64,000 bases of DNA from a virus. Each line of letters starts with the position of its first letter. Position 1 is the first letter of the stretch. Position numbers and translations under genes: made by a program. The DNA lies in the IMG/VR virus record IMGVR_UViG_3300005965_000002, positions 62,001 to 126,000 of that record; one strand, 5' to 3'. Below the pieces are notes generated by a model that was given only the letters and a program-made list of their open reading frames with translations, was not told the DNA's origin and made no database searches. Below are positions 41,212 through 51,100 of this stretch, in pieces.

Positions 41212-41838
41212 ATGAAGCATAGCGTATGTCGTAGTATGGATCCTTTTGAGATACAGAGCAGATATTCATCTGAAGATTATTCTTTCTTTAGCTTTAAAGA
41301 AAGCTCATTTTGTTTAGATGATTTTGAACCGTTTATTGATAAGCTGCCTCGTAGAGAAAAAGATCTAATTGAAATGTACTACAAAAGGCAAAAAAAGCAG
41401 AAAGAAATAGCGGAGTTTTTTAATGTGACCCAGGGCGCTGTTTCTCATAGGCTCTCTAGAGCAAGAAAAAGATTAAAATTTTTGAGGGATATGCCCAAAG
41501 CTACAGGTAATCTCGAAGAAGATTTATCCACACATTTTACTGATTTTGAGATTGATATCATAAAATATATGATAGAGACTACGTGTCAGTCTAAAACTGC
41601 TGATATACTCAACAAGAAGCACGGGCTAAAAGGTAAAGAGAAGATGACGCAAGTTAAAGTAAGACACAAGTTTGATAGAGCAATATCAAAGATAAATAAC
41701 CTTAAGAAGAAAAACCCGGAACTCAATGTATACTTTGAACTTACGAAGTATGTACAGAAAAATCCGTATATGCTGCACGAGGTAATTTTGCCGCATTTCG
41801 ATAGAGGCTATAAGGTAAACTATAAAGGTGTTTTCTAA
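41212..41838 (+). CDS. Sigma-factor-like protein with region-4-type helix-turn-helix
   Basis: 208 aa. Residues 47-95 read as sigma region 4: DKLPRREKDLIEMYY, QKEIAEFFNVTQGAVSHRLSRAR. A second, weaker helix-turn-helix-like stretch follows (FTDFEIDIIKYMIE...). No region 2 is obvious, as in T4 gp55-like or split sigma factors. GGGGAGG precedes the ATG. It lies immediately before the virion block, whose genes carry the AATTATCTATTAATA motif, so it is a candidate late sigma. Confidence 0.65.
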   Translation: MKHSVCRSMDPFEIQSRYSSEDYSFFSFKESSFCLDDFEPFIDKLPRREKDLIEMYYKRQKKQKEIAEFFNVTQGAVSHRLSRARKRLKFLRDMPKATGNLEEDLSTHFTDFEIDIIKYMIETTCQSKTADILNKKHGLKGKEKMTQVKVRHKFDRAISKINNLKKKNPELNVYFELTKYVQKNPYMLHEVILPHFDRGYKVNYKGVF

Positions 41839-42091
41839 TGAGTAGGGAAAGTGGGGGCGGTTCTTCAGTCACAGAGGTAACTGGTACGGCCCAGAGGACT
41901 CCTATGAAGAAGTTGTTAATAAATTTTATTCAAAAAACCATAGGCTACCAGACAGTGTTACCTATCCCGTTTACGCAAAAGTTAGAGTGAGTGATGATAA
42001 GAAGTTACTGAGTTGTGAGAGGAATTTTAAGATAGAAAATCAGATGAAAAAAACTCTACCTTTAGTGGTACAAAAGATCAGAAATAAATAA
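41838..42091 (+). pseudogene. Small gene broken or joined by a -1 frameshift
   Basis: The ATG at 41838 (TAATG overlap, AAAGGTG upstream) opens a 50-codon frame. A second frame, -1 relative to it, is open from about 41846 to TAA at 42089 and has coding-like composition (NWYGPEDSYEEVVNKFYS...). That frame has no start codon of its own. The G-run GTGGGGGCGG (41851-41860) is where the frames could be joined to give about 84 aa. Programmed slippage, a sequencing error or a real mutation are all possible. Product unrecognised. Confidence 0.45.
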
Positions 42092-42102
42092 AGTTTAGAT
42101 AT

Positions 42103-42117
42103 AATTATCTATTAATA
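42103..42117 (+). promoter_or_regulatory. Putative late promoter at the head of the virion block
   Basis: AATTATCTATTAATA, the same 15 bases as at 60272-60286 and close to minus-strand copies at 14018 and 16425. It lies between the sigma-like gene region and the first virion-type gene. Confidence 0.6.
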
Positions 42118-42122
42118 CATAT

Positions 42123-42182
42123 CCTCCATTAGAATTTGGGAGCTTTGCAGTAAAATTCTGAAAAAGCTAGTTCTAATGGAGG
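42123..42182 (+). promoter_or_regulatory. Long hairpin carrying the ribosome site of the first virion gene
   Basis: A 12-bp outer stem (CCTCCATTAGAA with TTCTAATGGAGG), inner stem AGCTTT with AAAGCT, and CAG with CTG. The 3' arm ends in GGAGG, the ribosome site seven bases before the TTG start at 42190. A T-rich run follows (TTTTCTTTT). It could mask translation initiation, terminate transcription, or both. Confidence 0.7.
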
Positions 42183-42189
42183 TTTTCTT

Positions 42190-42594
42190 TTGTATAAGAG
42201 TTTAGCTAGTGTAATTAGAAGAATCGCAGCTACTATCGATAACCCCGATTCTGCCTACCAAAACATACCCTACTACCAACCGAGTACAGATATATCTGAT
42301 ATAGGGACTAAAGAGGAGATACAGGACGGACCTCCTTCTCTTTATACAAAACACTTTGATAAGAAAAAGTTTTTGGATACAGTTTACCAGGGACCTAACC
42401 CCCCGGTAACTGATGTTCTTATAAAGGATAGAGAAAGGGCTAACATTAACCCTGGTGATCCTATACAGAATTTGAATGGAGACCCTACTAGGAATCCTAA
42501 TCAAAGTCCTAATGAGAAGTATTTTGAAGACGACTTTGATAGAGATACTATCGGTTTTAATCCGGGAGAAAAAAAAGACTATTATATACCTTAA
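42190..42594 (+). CDS. Hypothetical protein, first of the virion block
   Basis: 134 aa starting at TTG with an ideal GGAGG-7 arrangement; no in-frame ATG exists near. The N-terminus (SLASVIRRIAATID) is helical, the remainder Pro/Asn/Asp-rich and probably extended. Possibly a small internal or head-associated protein. No family recognised. Confidence 0.6.
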   Translation: MYKSLASVIRRIAATIDNPDSAYQNIPYYQPSTDISDIGTKEEIQDGPPSLYTKHFDKKKFLDTVYQGPNPPVTDVLIKDRERANINPGDPIQNLNGDPTRNPNQSPNEKYFEDDFDRDTIGFNPGEKKDYYIP

Positions 42595-42604
42595 GGTGGC
42601 GAAT

Positions 42605-42946
42605 ATGGAAAGCAAATTTGAAGAAGCTGTAAAAAGAATGAACAGTAAACTCGCTGGTGAGGAAGACTACAATAAGTCTGTAGTTAATAACCTATATCAG
42701 TGCCTGAGTGAAGGGTTGTCTCCAAAGAAGATGGCTTCGAAGGTAGCTGGTAAGGGAGCTATTAATAACAAAAGCGCTTCCATAAAAATTTCCAGTTTAG
42801 CGGATATGTATAACTTCGATAGGGTCGCTAATGACGTTCTGGTTCATAAGTCTAATAAAGATTTATGGGCTATTGAAGCCGATGATCAAGGTGAGGTGCG
42901 TATAACAAGACTTTTTGATAACAATGGAGAACCCCTTAGGGTTTAA
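42605..42946 (+). CDS. Hypothetical protein
   Basis: 113 aa from the ATG that follows AAGGTGG; the frame is open further upstream but that part overlaps the previous gene. Helical first half (EEAVKRMNSKLAGEEDY), strand-rich end (DLWAIEADDQGEVRITRLF). A virion or assembly role is inferred from its place. No family recognised. Confidence 0.6.
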   Translation: MESKFEEAVKRMNSKLAGEEDYNKSVVNNLYQCLSEGLSPKKMASKVAGKGAINNKSASIKISSLADMYNFDRVANDVLVHKSNKDLWAIEADDQGEVRITRLFDNNGEPLRV

Positions 42947-42961
42947 GCAGTGGAGGACTAA

Positions 42962-43603
42962 ATGTCTAAAAGAATTAGAATGACTGAGAAAGTAGCTGCT
43001 GGACCTAAGGCTAAGAAAGATATACAGGATAATGGTAGGCAGACTGATGGTTTTAGTTATGATAAGTCACATGCTAAAACTTTACAGAAAGTCCTCCATA
43101 ATTTAAATGTAGCCTTAGGTACTCAGATAGCAGCTATGAAGGATTTGGCTATGCTCAGGGGTTCTGATGTTACTCCTGATGGCAAACTGGGGGGACGTGG
43201 GTTTGTTATGGAGTTTAGAGAAATGAAGTCTCTTATTAACGAATCCATTAATAATCTTTCTGATATTACTGACTCAATAGGTGACGAGCTAACAAACCCT
43301 AAATGGGGGTTGAGTAAAAATCAGGTAAATAAGATAGAAAAAGAGAAAGATAAGGTCCAGGATGAGGTTGAGGAAGTACAGGAAGAGATTAAAGAAAAAT
43401 CAGAAGACGATGAGGATTTAAGCCTCGATGATCTTAGAACTAACCAACCTAAAGAATCTGAAGAAATAAGCCCAAAGGACGTGAAAGATTCTAGTTATGT
43501 AGAGTCCGTGAGAAAATATAAAGAGATGTTAGAAGATCCAAATAAGAAAGATAAAGTGGCTGCAGCATTAAGAAGATCAATCCAGGCAAACCTTCTACGA
43601 TAG
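42962..43603 (+). CDS. Hypothetical helical protein
   Basis: 213 aa. The central part is a strongly charged coiled coil (EKEKDKVQDEVEEVQEEIKE). The end ALRRSIQANLLR is basic. Such proteins near terminase and portal genes are often internal head or scaffold-like components; this is inference. Twelve-base gap to the next gene, AGGAG present there. Confidence 0.6.
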   Translation: MSKRIRMTEKVAAGPKAKKDIQDNGRQTDGFSYDKSHAKTLQKVLHNLNVALGTQIAAMKDLAMLRGSDVTPDGKLGGRGFVMEFREMKSLINESINNLSDITDSIGDELTNPKWGLSKNQVNKIEKEKDKVQDEVEEVQEEIKEKSEDDEDLSLDDLRTNQPKESEEISPKDVKDSSYVESVRKYKEMLEDPNKKDKVAAALRRSIQANLLR

Positions 43604-43614
43604 GAGAATATAAA

Positions 43615-45537
43615 ATGTCTTCACTTGGCGATATTTCCGGTTTCATGAAAGACTCCGGGGCCAAAGTCCCTGATTTGGACTGGCTCCAATTAGATGTTAA
43701 TAATAAGGACAATATTCCTGTCCCTATGAATGTTGAAATTGTTCCTCAGCTTGAAGAAGCGTGGGGACACGATAAAGTTGCTGGTACTACTCATCTGATA
43801 GAAAATCAGTCAGCTACCTACAACCCTTCTTTAGAGAAGAAGGCATCCGATGAAGATGTTAAAAAGGTAGTTGATGCAGCTAAGATAGAAATCATGAGGG
43901 GATCACTTGGTAAGGAACTAACCGAGAAACTAGGTAGCCAGTTCCCTCAAGAAGTAATAGTAGCTGCTAAGGATGAGCTGAAAAAGGTAGCTTCAGAGCA
44001 GGGACTTTTAGGAAGTGTCTACATAGACATCAGTCCTTTTAATTCATGTGCTGAGGCATCTAGAGTTTTGGGTCATAATAAGATTCGAATGGCTAGATAT
44101 GTTGTGGGAGAGCCCAAGAGGCATGTTTGCTCTTCTCATGCTACCGGAGTCTGTAAGGAACTCAAGAAAAAAGTTATTAGCAGCATGGAATATGATGAGG
44201 CTGTTTTAAATGAGTATACTACTCATTTAAAAATAGCGGGACTATTGAGCGCCGATGAAAAAGTTGTTAGTAGGGAAGGCCTGCGTAACGCTATCATAGC
44301 GTCAAAAATGCCTGCTAATAAAAAACAGGAACCTCAGAAAAAACAAGATAGTTCTGAGACTCAAATTGATGCTAGCAAACTTGATGAAAGTTTTGCCAAG
44401 CATCTTGAAAAAGAAGCAGCTGATATCCGTAAGTCTTATGAGTCAGATCGTTTTGAAGAAGCAAGACCTATAGTCGCTTTTATACAGAATGAAATGCTTA
44501 AGGGTAAGATCGGGAATTCTTTAAAAGAGTCAATTCAGAAGAATTTCCCACCGGATACCATTGAGAAGTTTTCTGCTGAGATTAAAAAGATCGCGTCCTT
44601 GCAGGGATTGATGGGTAATGTTTACGTGGATCTTGCTTATTATCCAAATGCTGAAGAAGCCGTAAAGTGTATTAAAACAGCGTCTACTAACCCAGCTTAT
44701 CTGATTAACACCAGACCTACTAATGAATTCGATAATAAGCTGGAAGTAGTAGCTAAGGCTACAGGGTGTCAGATTCTACCTAGAAATGGTGGTATAGATA
44801 AGAAGGTAGCTCATAGCTATATTGATGATCTTGCCTTTTCTGATAAGATTTCATTTGAGCTTTCAAAGGATCTTAAAAATAAGGTTGAGGCCGGAGAAAA
44901 TGTGTTGGCTATAATTAGAAATGCTTTTTTGGCCACACAGCAGCACACCAAGGCTGTTAAGGAAGGTGGAGTGCAAGGGTACTTTGCCTCAATGAATACA
45001 AGTAAATATAAGGATACAGAAAAAATTAAGACAGCCGCATATAAATCTATGGAAGCCGGTATTGAGTATGATAAGGTTTCTGCAAAGATGGCTGAGCTTA
45101 TGCCTACTACAGAAGCACTAAGTGCTGCTCGTACAGTTCTCGGTAGCATGAAAGAGGTTAAAGCTGATATCCTTAATAAGTGCAGCACTGATAAGTACCC
45201 CCTGGCTAAAGATGCTTCCATAGTGCAGGGTAGTAAATGTGCAAGTTGCATCCTCTCTACTGGTAATTCTTGCCTAAAACAGGAAAGAAAATTTGCCGGT
45301 AAAGAGAACATGGATAAACCCGTTGTGAACATCGACCCAAAAACATCGAAAGTCATTTACGATGAAAACCCTGACGTAAAAAGGGCGGACATAAATTCTG
45401 AATTTGAGATGTACGGAGATTTCGGTTCCGGAATGAATATCACCCTGAATGAAATGCGTGATCAGAAAAAAGAAGCAGGACTTGATATTGAAAACGGGTA
45501 CAACATGAATGGCCTGGATGCTGCCTTGTCCGACTAA
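43615..45537 (+). CDS. Virion-block protein with an internal duplication
   Basis: 640 aa. Residues 81-152 and 281-353 are repeats of one another (MRGSLGKELTEKLGSQFP against LKGKIGNSLKESIQKNFP; SEQGLLGSVYIDIS against SLQGLMGNVYVDLA). Clustered cysteines occur near 560-580 (CASCILSTGNSC). It is rich in Ala, Lys and Glu. A structural or injected protein is plausible from context; no family recognised. Confidence 0.65.
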   Translation: MSSLGDISGFMKDSGAKVPDLDWLQLDVNNKDNIPVPMNVEIVPQLEEAWGHDKVAGTTHLIENQSATYNPSLEKKASDEDVKKVVDAAKIEIMRGSLGKELTEKLGSQFPQEVIVAAKDELKKVASEQGLLGSVYIDISPFNSCAEASRVLGHNKIRMARYVVGEPKRHVCSSHATGVCKELKKKVISSMEYDEAVLNEYTTHLKIAGLLSADEKVVSREGLRNAIIASKMPANKKQEPQKKQDSSETQIDASKLDESFAKHLEKEAADIRKSYESDRFEEARPIVAFIQNEMLKGKIGNSLKESIQKNFPPDTIEKFSAEIKKIASLQGLMGNVYVDLAYYPNAEEAVKCIKTASTNPAYLINTRPTNEFDNKLEVVAKATGCQILPRNGGIDKKVAHSYIDDLAFSDKISFELSKDLKNKVEAGENVLAIIRNAFLATQQHTKAVKEGGVQGYFASMNTSKYKDTEKIKTAAYKSMEAGIEYDKVSAKMAELMPTTEALSAARTVLGSMKEVKADILNKCSTDKYPLAKDASIVQGSKCASCILSTGNSCLKQERKFAGKENMDKPVVNIDPKTSKVIYDENPDVKRADINSEFEMYGDFGSGMNITLNEMRDQKKEAGLDIENGYNMNGLDAALSD

Positions 45538-45573
45538 GCAGCATTCAGCGTTTATATAACATAGGAGACATAT

Positions 45574-46260
45574 ATGCCAGATGATTCAATGGATCTCAAC
45601 TTAGACGAGATTCTTGAAACTGCTGAATTTGAGGATGAAAAAAATCCTATTGATATAGTAGAGAGAGAAAAGGGCGAAACAGAAGATATTAAGGATCTTG
45701 AATCCGAGATAGGTAAGGTACAAGAAAGCCATGATAAGGGTGAAGAGAGAGAATTAATAAACGAGCCCCAGGATCTTTTAGCTATTAATGTAAAAGGGCA
45801 CAGCCAGCTACAGCAGCTTATAGAAGACCCTTTAGAGAATGATGATCTATATCAGGCAATAGATAATGACGACCCCGCTCCGGCATTACTAAGGAGCGCC
45901 ATGAAGGAGTATGCAGAAGAGATAGCATACTTAAAGGCATGGAGGAAACATAATTATAAGTTAGACGCCGATATGACATCCGAGATATCTGATAAAAGGA
46001 TGAAAGCATTATTTAATCTTGTAAAGGCCGTACTTGAAAGAGAAAAGATAGCCAGTAAGCAAAGTAAAGGTAAGATAGATTTTCACGGAGAAAATTTTGC
46101 AAAGGTTTTTCAGTTTTTTCTCCAAGAGGTTCAGGAGACTTTTAAGACTGTAAATATACCAGAGCAGTATCAAAAGATCTTCTTTCCGCAGTTAGCAAAA
46201 CGACTGGACGGTTTTGAGAAAAAGGCGGAGAGGATATACTACGGGAAATCTCCTAGATGA
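45574..46260 (+). CDS. Protein coupled to large terminase (possible small terminase)
   Basis: 228 aa. The first 80 residues are acidic, the rest helical. The stop overlaps the large terminase ATG (ATGA), so the two are made together. Position suggests a terminase small subunit or packaging helper, but no DNA-binding motif is evident. Confidence 0.55.
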   Translation: MPDDSMDLNLDEILETAEFEDEKNPIDIVEREKGETEDIKDLESEIGKVQESHDKGEERELINEPQDLLAINVKGHSQLQQLIEDPLENDDLYQAIDNDDPAPALLRSAMKEYAEEIAYLKAWRKHNYKLDADMTSEISDKRMKALFNLVKAVLEREKIASKQSKGKIDFHGENFAKVFQFFLQEVQETFKTVNIPEQYQKIFFPQLAKRLDGFEKKAERIYYGKSPR

Positions 46261-48134
46261 GCATAGCTGAAATATGCGCTAACATGTCATCCGAAGAGGG
46301 TGTCGATACCAGTAAAATTCTGCATAAAGATGCTATGGAGTTTATTACTGCTCCGTGGGGTCTTGGGATGGGAACTGTACCAGGTGTTCCTTCGTTATAT
46401 CCCGCACAGAGATTTATCATTAAAATGTACTACGGGTTGGAATTAGATAATGGTTCTAATCGTGATATTATAATAAAAGATCAGTTCAACGAAGAAGAAA
46501 TTTACAGATTTAATGAGAAAGAGTATCAGGATTATCTTTTCTCCGAAGGTCGTATAAATAAGGATACTGAAAATAACTGGTTTACTGATCTTACCTTGGT
46601 TATGGGCAGGAGGGCCGGAAAAACTATGCTCACTTCTTGTATAATTTCTTATGAATTATACAAGCTTCTTTCGTATTATTGCCCTCAGGAATTTTACGGT
46701 ATAGTTCCTGAGTCTGAGATACGAGTGACGTGTGTAGCTACAAGCAAAGAAACAGCGGGTGAGCTCTTTAATGCGATTACTGGAAATATTGAGAGATCAG
46801 AGTTTTTTAGAAAGTTTAGAGGAAAACCTACTAAGCAGAGCATGTCTCTAAGAACACAGAGAGACTTGGATAAATATGGTGAGACCGGTAGAGCTACTCT
46901 TTCTATTCATGTGGCTCCATGCAGCGCTAAGGGTCTTCGCGGACATAATAACATTATTGTGGCTCTCGACGAGGTCGCATTCTTTTTTGAGGATGAGAAA
47001 AAAGAAGGAAAAAATTCAGCAAGCGACAGAAACGACCGAGCTATTTATAAAGCTGTTACCCCTTCTGTAGCTAAGTTCCAGGGAAAAGACGGTAAGCCCC
47101 ATGGTAAAATTATTTGTATATCGTCTCCTAATACAAAATCCGGTAAGTTCTTTGAATTGTATGAAAACTCATTTGGTGAGAATACAAAAAATCAGCTTAT
47201 GATACAAGCCCCTACGTGGGAGCTTGATAGTAACTTATCCTCAGAGTTTTTACATAATGAGTATAACTCAAATAGATCTAATTTTTATGTTGAGTACGGA
47301 GCACAGTTTAGTGATAGAGTAAAGGCATGGATAGAAGATCCAATAATAGTACGCCAAAATATAGTACCGGGTCTTATATACATAAAAAGAAGTAGTAACA
47401 GAATACCTCATTTTATGGGAATAGATATAGGACTAAAAGAGGACGGAACCGCTATTTGTATATGCCATCATGAAGAAGAGCTGGTAAACGGGGTACGTGA
47501 GAATTTAATCCAAGTAGACGACTGCCAGGTAAGGTTCGCACATGATGAGGGTAAAAAACATTTCACCCCGCAGGAGTTAGCTGACTGGCTCCATAGTTTT
47601 ACTAATAATTTCTTCATAGTCAAAGCTTTAATGGACCAATATTATGGGATGGGGATTATACCTCTTTTAGAAGATAAAGGCTTAAGACAGTTTGAGTATA
47701 GAATTTTTACTGAGACGCTGAATTCTCAGATTTATCAAAACCTACTCACTCAAATGATATCTTCAAATCTTAGGATTCCTGAAGAAGAAAGAGTGGTTGA
47801 CGGTAAAATTGAAAAAGATTCAGCTCTTGTGCAGGAGCTTCTTTCATTACAAGCTTATCAGAAGAGCAAGTATATAGTAAAGGTAGAAGCCCCGGATAGA
47901 AAAAACGCACACGATGACCGTTCAGATGCTTTCGCTCGTGCGGTCCTTCTAGCAACTGAATACAAAATTAGAGGTAAGGGAGGAAAGGTGGCTGCAGCTA
48001 GCTCAGGAAGAGCTCACAGCCATACTTTACTAAGATCGCTGGAAAGACGAAAAATTGATCTAAACAGACCCACAAGAGGTAGAATGCCATCCAGGACGGG
48101 AATGGGAGCAGGCTCTTTGGGGTTAAGACGATAG
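46257..48134 (+). CDS. Terminase large subunit
   Basis: 625 aa. ATPase domain: Walker A MGRRAGKT (116-123), Walker B NNIIVALDE (231-239), coupling motif ISSPNTKSG. RNase H-like nuclease domain: HFMGIDIGLKEDGTA (Asp390) and the terminal HDDRSDAFARAV. It cuts concatemeric DNA and pumps it through the portal encoded downstream. No intein is present here, unlike in several phage terminases. Confidence 0.93.
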   Translation: MSIAEICANMSSEEGVDTSKILHKDAMEFITAPWGLGMGTVPGVPSLYPAQRFIIKMYYGLELDNGSNRDIIIKDQFNEEEIYRFNEKEYQDYLFSEGRINKDTENNWFTDLTLVMGRRAGKTMLTSCIISYELYKLLSYYCPQEFYGIVPESEIRVTCVATSKETAGELFNAITGNIERSEFFRKFRGKPTKQSMSLRTQRDLDKYGETGRATLSIHVAPCSAKGLRGHNNIIVALDEVAFFFEDEKKEGKNSASDRNDRAIYKAVTPSVAKFQGKDGKPHGKIICISSPNTKSGKFFELYENSFGENTKNQLMIQAPTWELDSNLSSEFLHNEYNSNRSNFYVEYGAQFSDRVKAWIEDPIIVRQNIVPGLIYIKRSSNRIPHFMGIDIGLKEDGTAICICHHEEELVNGVRENLIQVDDCQVRFAHDEGKKHFTPQELADWLHSFTNNFFIVKALMDQYYGMGIIPLLEDKGLRQFEYRIFTETLNSQIYQNLLTQMISSNLRIPEEERVVDGKIEKDSALVQELLSLQAYQKSKYIVKVEAPDRKNAHDDRSDAFARAVLLATEYKIRGKGGKVAAASSGRAHSHTLLRSLERRKIDLNRPTRGRMPSRTGMGAGSLGLRR

Positions 48135-48144
48135 GATAGAAAAA

Positions 48145-51100
48145 ATGTCACAAAAATTTCAGGATCAGTTTTATTCTAACATAATAGTATACGATGAAAG
48201 AAAAAGGTACTATTACTTGTGGGCTCGTAAGAATAAGCCTTTGTTAGATGATGAGATTAGAAATTCTCAGTTAGCTATAGTAGATCAGGTTCGTCGCTCT
48301 ATCCAAAATGTGAGCGGTGATGTTTGCGTCCCTATCTCTCCGTATTCAACTAATAATCAGACAAACCCTTTTTCTATTACAGTTCCCGATGTGTATTCAG
48401 ACAATTTTATAGTAAAGGGAGGAAATGGGTTAGAGGCTCCCGCTGTAATGTTTGTAAAAGGATTTTACGTATTCTTGCCTGGAGATATTACATATAGAAA
48501 TCAGAATGATGCTGGTGGTAAATCAATAACGGATGAAGAGTACACAAAGACACCAATACCTGATATTTCAGAACCAAATGAGGATCGTATTGATATTATT
48601 TATGTCGATCTTCATTTTGGAGAGGTGTCTGCTACAGACTTAACTGAATATAAAGATACTAATTTAAGAAATCCTATAGTTGGAACGGAAACAGCAAATA
48701 GGCTAAGAGCTGTTTTTGATATTAGAATTTTAGAGGGGTTTACGTCATCTATAGATGAGAATATATTTAATAGACCCGAATTTTTAGGATCTATATCAAG
48801 TGATGACCCGGAAGCTAATCCTATATATAAAGAGCATTTTAAGGTTCCTATAGCAGTAGTATACAGGGAAGCCAACAAACCGTTAGATTCAAGTACTAAG
48901 ATAGTAGATCTACTTTCACTATATAACAAAAGAATACTTTCTTTAAATGAGATTACTTACAGAACCCTGCACGGAGGTTATGGAGAGACCGCTGTATATG
49001 AGCTAGGGATAAACCAGAACAATCCTAGATTCCCTCACGCTAAGTTAGATGAGGGGGCTTATGCTACAGGACTCAATCAGGGATTCGATACACAGGCATT
49101 TAATACTGATTCCGTAACTCCTCGCGTCCTCGATTCCGATGGTAAATTTGCTGTGGGAGGCCTCCTCGTCGGAAGAGAAGACTCTGAAAAAACGTATCCC
49201 ATTACCTCTGAGACTGGCCCGGTAGGATTATCTGATGGCGAAGCAATGGCGAATCAGATATCTTCAAAATCCGTATATATAGGATATGATAGAGGAGTCA
49301 CAGGATTAAGAGAATACCATGATCGTCTTAATATCCATATGCAAGGCATTACTGGGTTTGCTGGTCTAAGGATTATAAACGAAACCGGGGAAACAGGATC
49401 CATATCTGCCCATATAAAAGGAAAATCCGGTTCAGACGAAAATAATGTGTTTATCGATTATTTGGGTAGGTTAGGGATAAACACTCAGTATCCAGGGTGG
49501 ACCGCTGTAAATACTTTATGGAACACATCAGATGATAATATCGTTTTAGATGTTAATGATTCTGTAAGAATATGGCGGAACCAGTTTATTAAAGGTGACC
49601 AGTATATAGAAGGTAGTGCCTTTGGACAGGGGTGGCAAATACCGCAAAACCCTGAGGCACGTACCCCGGCTGCGTTTGGGTTTACCGGTATCACAAATCA
49701 GACAAGTGGAGTGATTCCAACAGATGATCTAGGTATTACGGGCAGAGCCGCTGTATACTTCAAACCGGGTGTGGCTGTTGTAGGTCACAAGGATGTTCCT
49801 GGGTATACAGGAAATTTTGGTTTTTATGAGGCTTTTGATTCTGATGGCGGCAGAGTTTTCACTATCGGTAGTTTAGGTGAAGATTTTGATAGGACTGTAA
49901 GAACTCTCTTTGGAGTAGGTTTTAGAACTCTATTTTTGACAGATTACAGTTTGTTATACCTACCACAGGGATATGGTCAAATCACGGGAGCAGATTCTCC
50001 ATGGGATCCTGATAAATTAGAAGTTACAGGTTTTGATTATAACGGTAATTTGGTCAATTTTACATATGAGATGCAGTCAACTGTAGGGTTAACCGGTATT
50101 TTTGAATTTGGGCAAGCGCTTGAAAACAATTTCCCCCAAACTAAAGCCCAGATAATACTGGACCCATTTGATGAATCTAGGGATCCGGGCGATAGAGCCG
50201 AGACACACGGGCAGTTAATTATAAAGGATTTGCAGGATAGGTCCTCTTTTAACATAAAATCAGTAAAACTTTATAGGGATAATTGGTTCACACCCCCCGG
50301 AGGCGGTGACTACTTAGAAATCCCTATGGTTGAGTCAAAATTTTTTGGATCCGGTAACCTAGGCGGTAATGTACTTGATCTTAAGTTCGCCAAACTTGAT
50401 CTTGGTGAAGCTGCTAACGCTTGGTTATTTAACGGAGACGTTTTCTTTAATGGTATCGGTGAACTCAATAGAGTCACATTTAGCCCCAACGTTCTTTTCC
50501 GGAACGATGTCTTCGTATATGGAAACTTTGTAGCAGATAGCTTGCTTTTTAATTACGCTAAAGTTAATAGTATGCAAGTTAATAATCAGCTAAAAGTAGA
50601 TGATGATCTAGCTGTTGGAGAGCATGCTGTTTTTGGTTATGATCTGGATGTGGCTTTTTCAAGGCTGAATTTGCAAATAAATATTAACGAAAATCTTACT
50701 TTACTAAATAACGGAGATATGCTGTCTGCTAAATACATAGCTCAGACGACAGGAGACTATGATGATGTTGACATAGATGTCTACGGAAGTTTTATAACAC
50801 AAACTAGAAGATATGGTTATGATCTCAGTCTGAAAATAGGTGGAAAATTCGGGAGTGATACAGACCCCTTAGGAATACATCTGATAGATAATAGATCAGG
50901 CATAACTTTAAATTCCGGGGATAGTCCTGATACTATAGTGTTTGACTACGGAAACGGTAGGGGTGATTACGGGACTCTTAATATAAATGTGAGGGGTAAT
51001 CTAACAGCTTCACAAGGAGTTTTGGCTGCAAACGTATCAGCGGGATCCGATCTCACGGAAGCTAACACTGATTATGCCCTCTATGTAAGCGGTGACAGCC

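Noticed and set aside
44817-45356. 179-codon minus-strand frame inside the 43615 gene
   Set aside because: Antisense to a well-supported gene with coding-like composition; no start signal.
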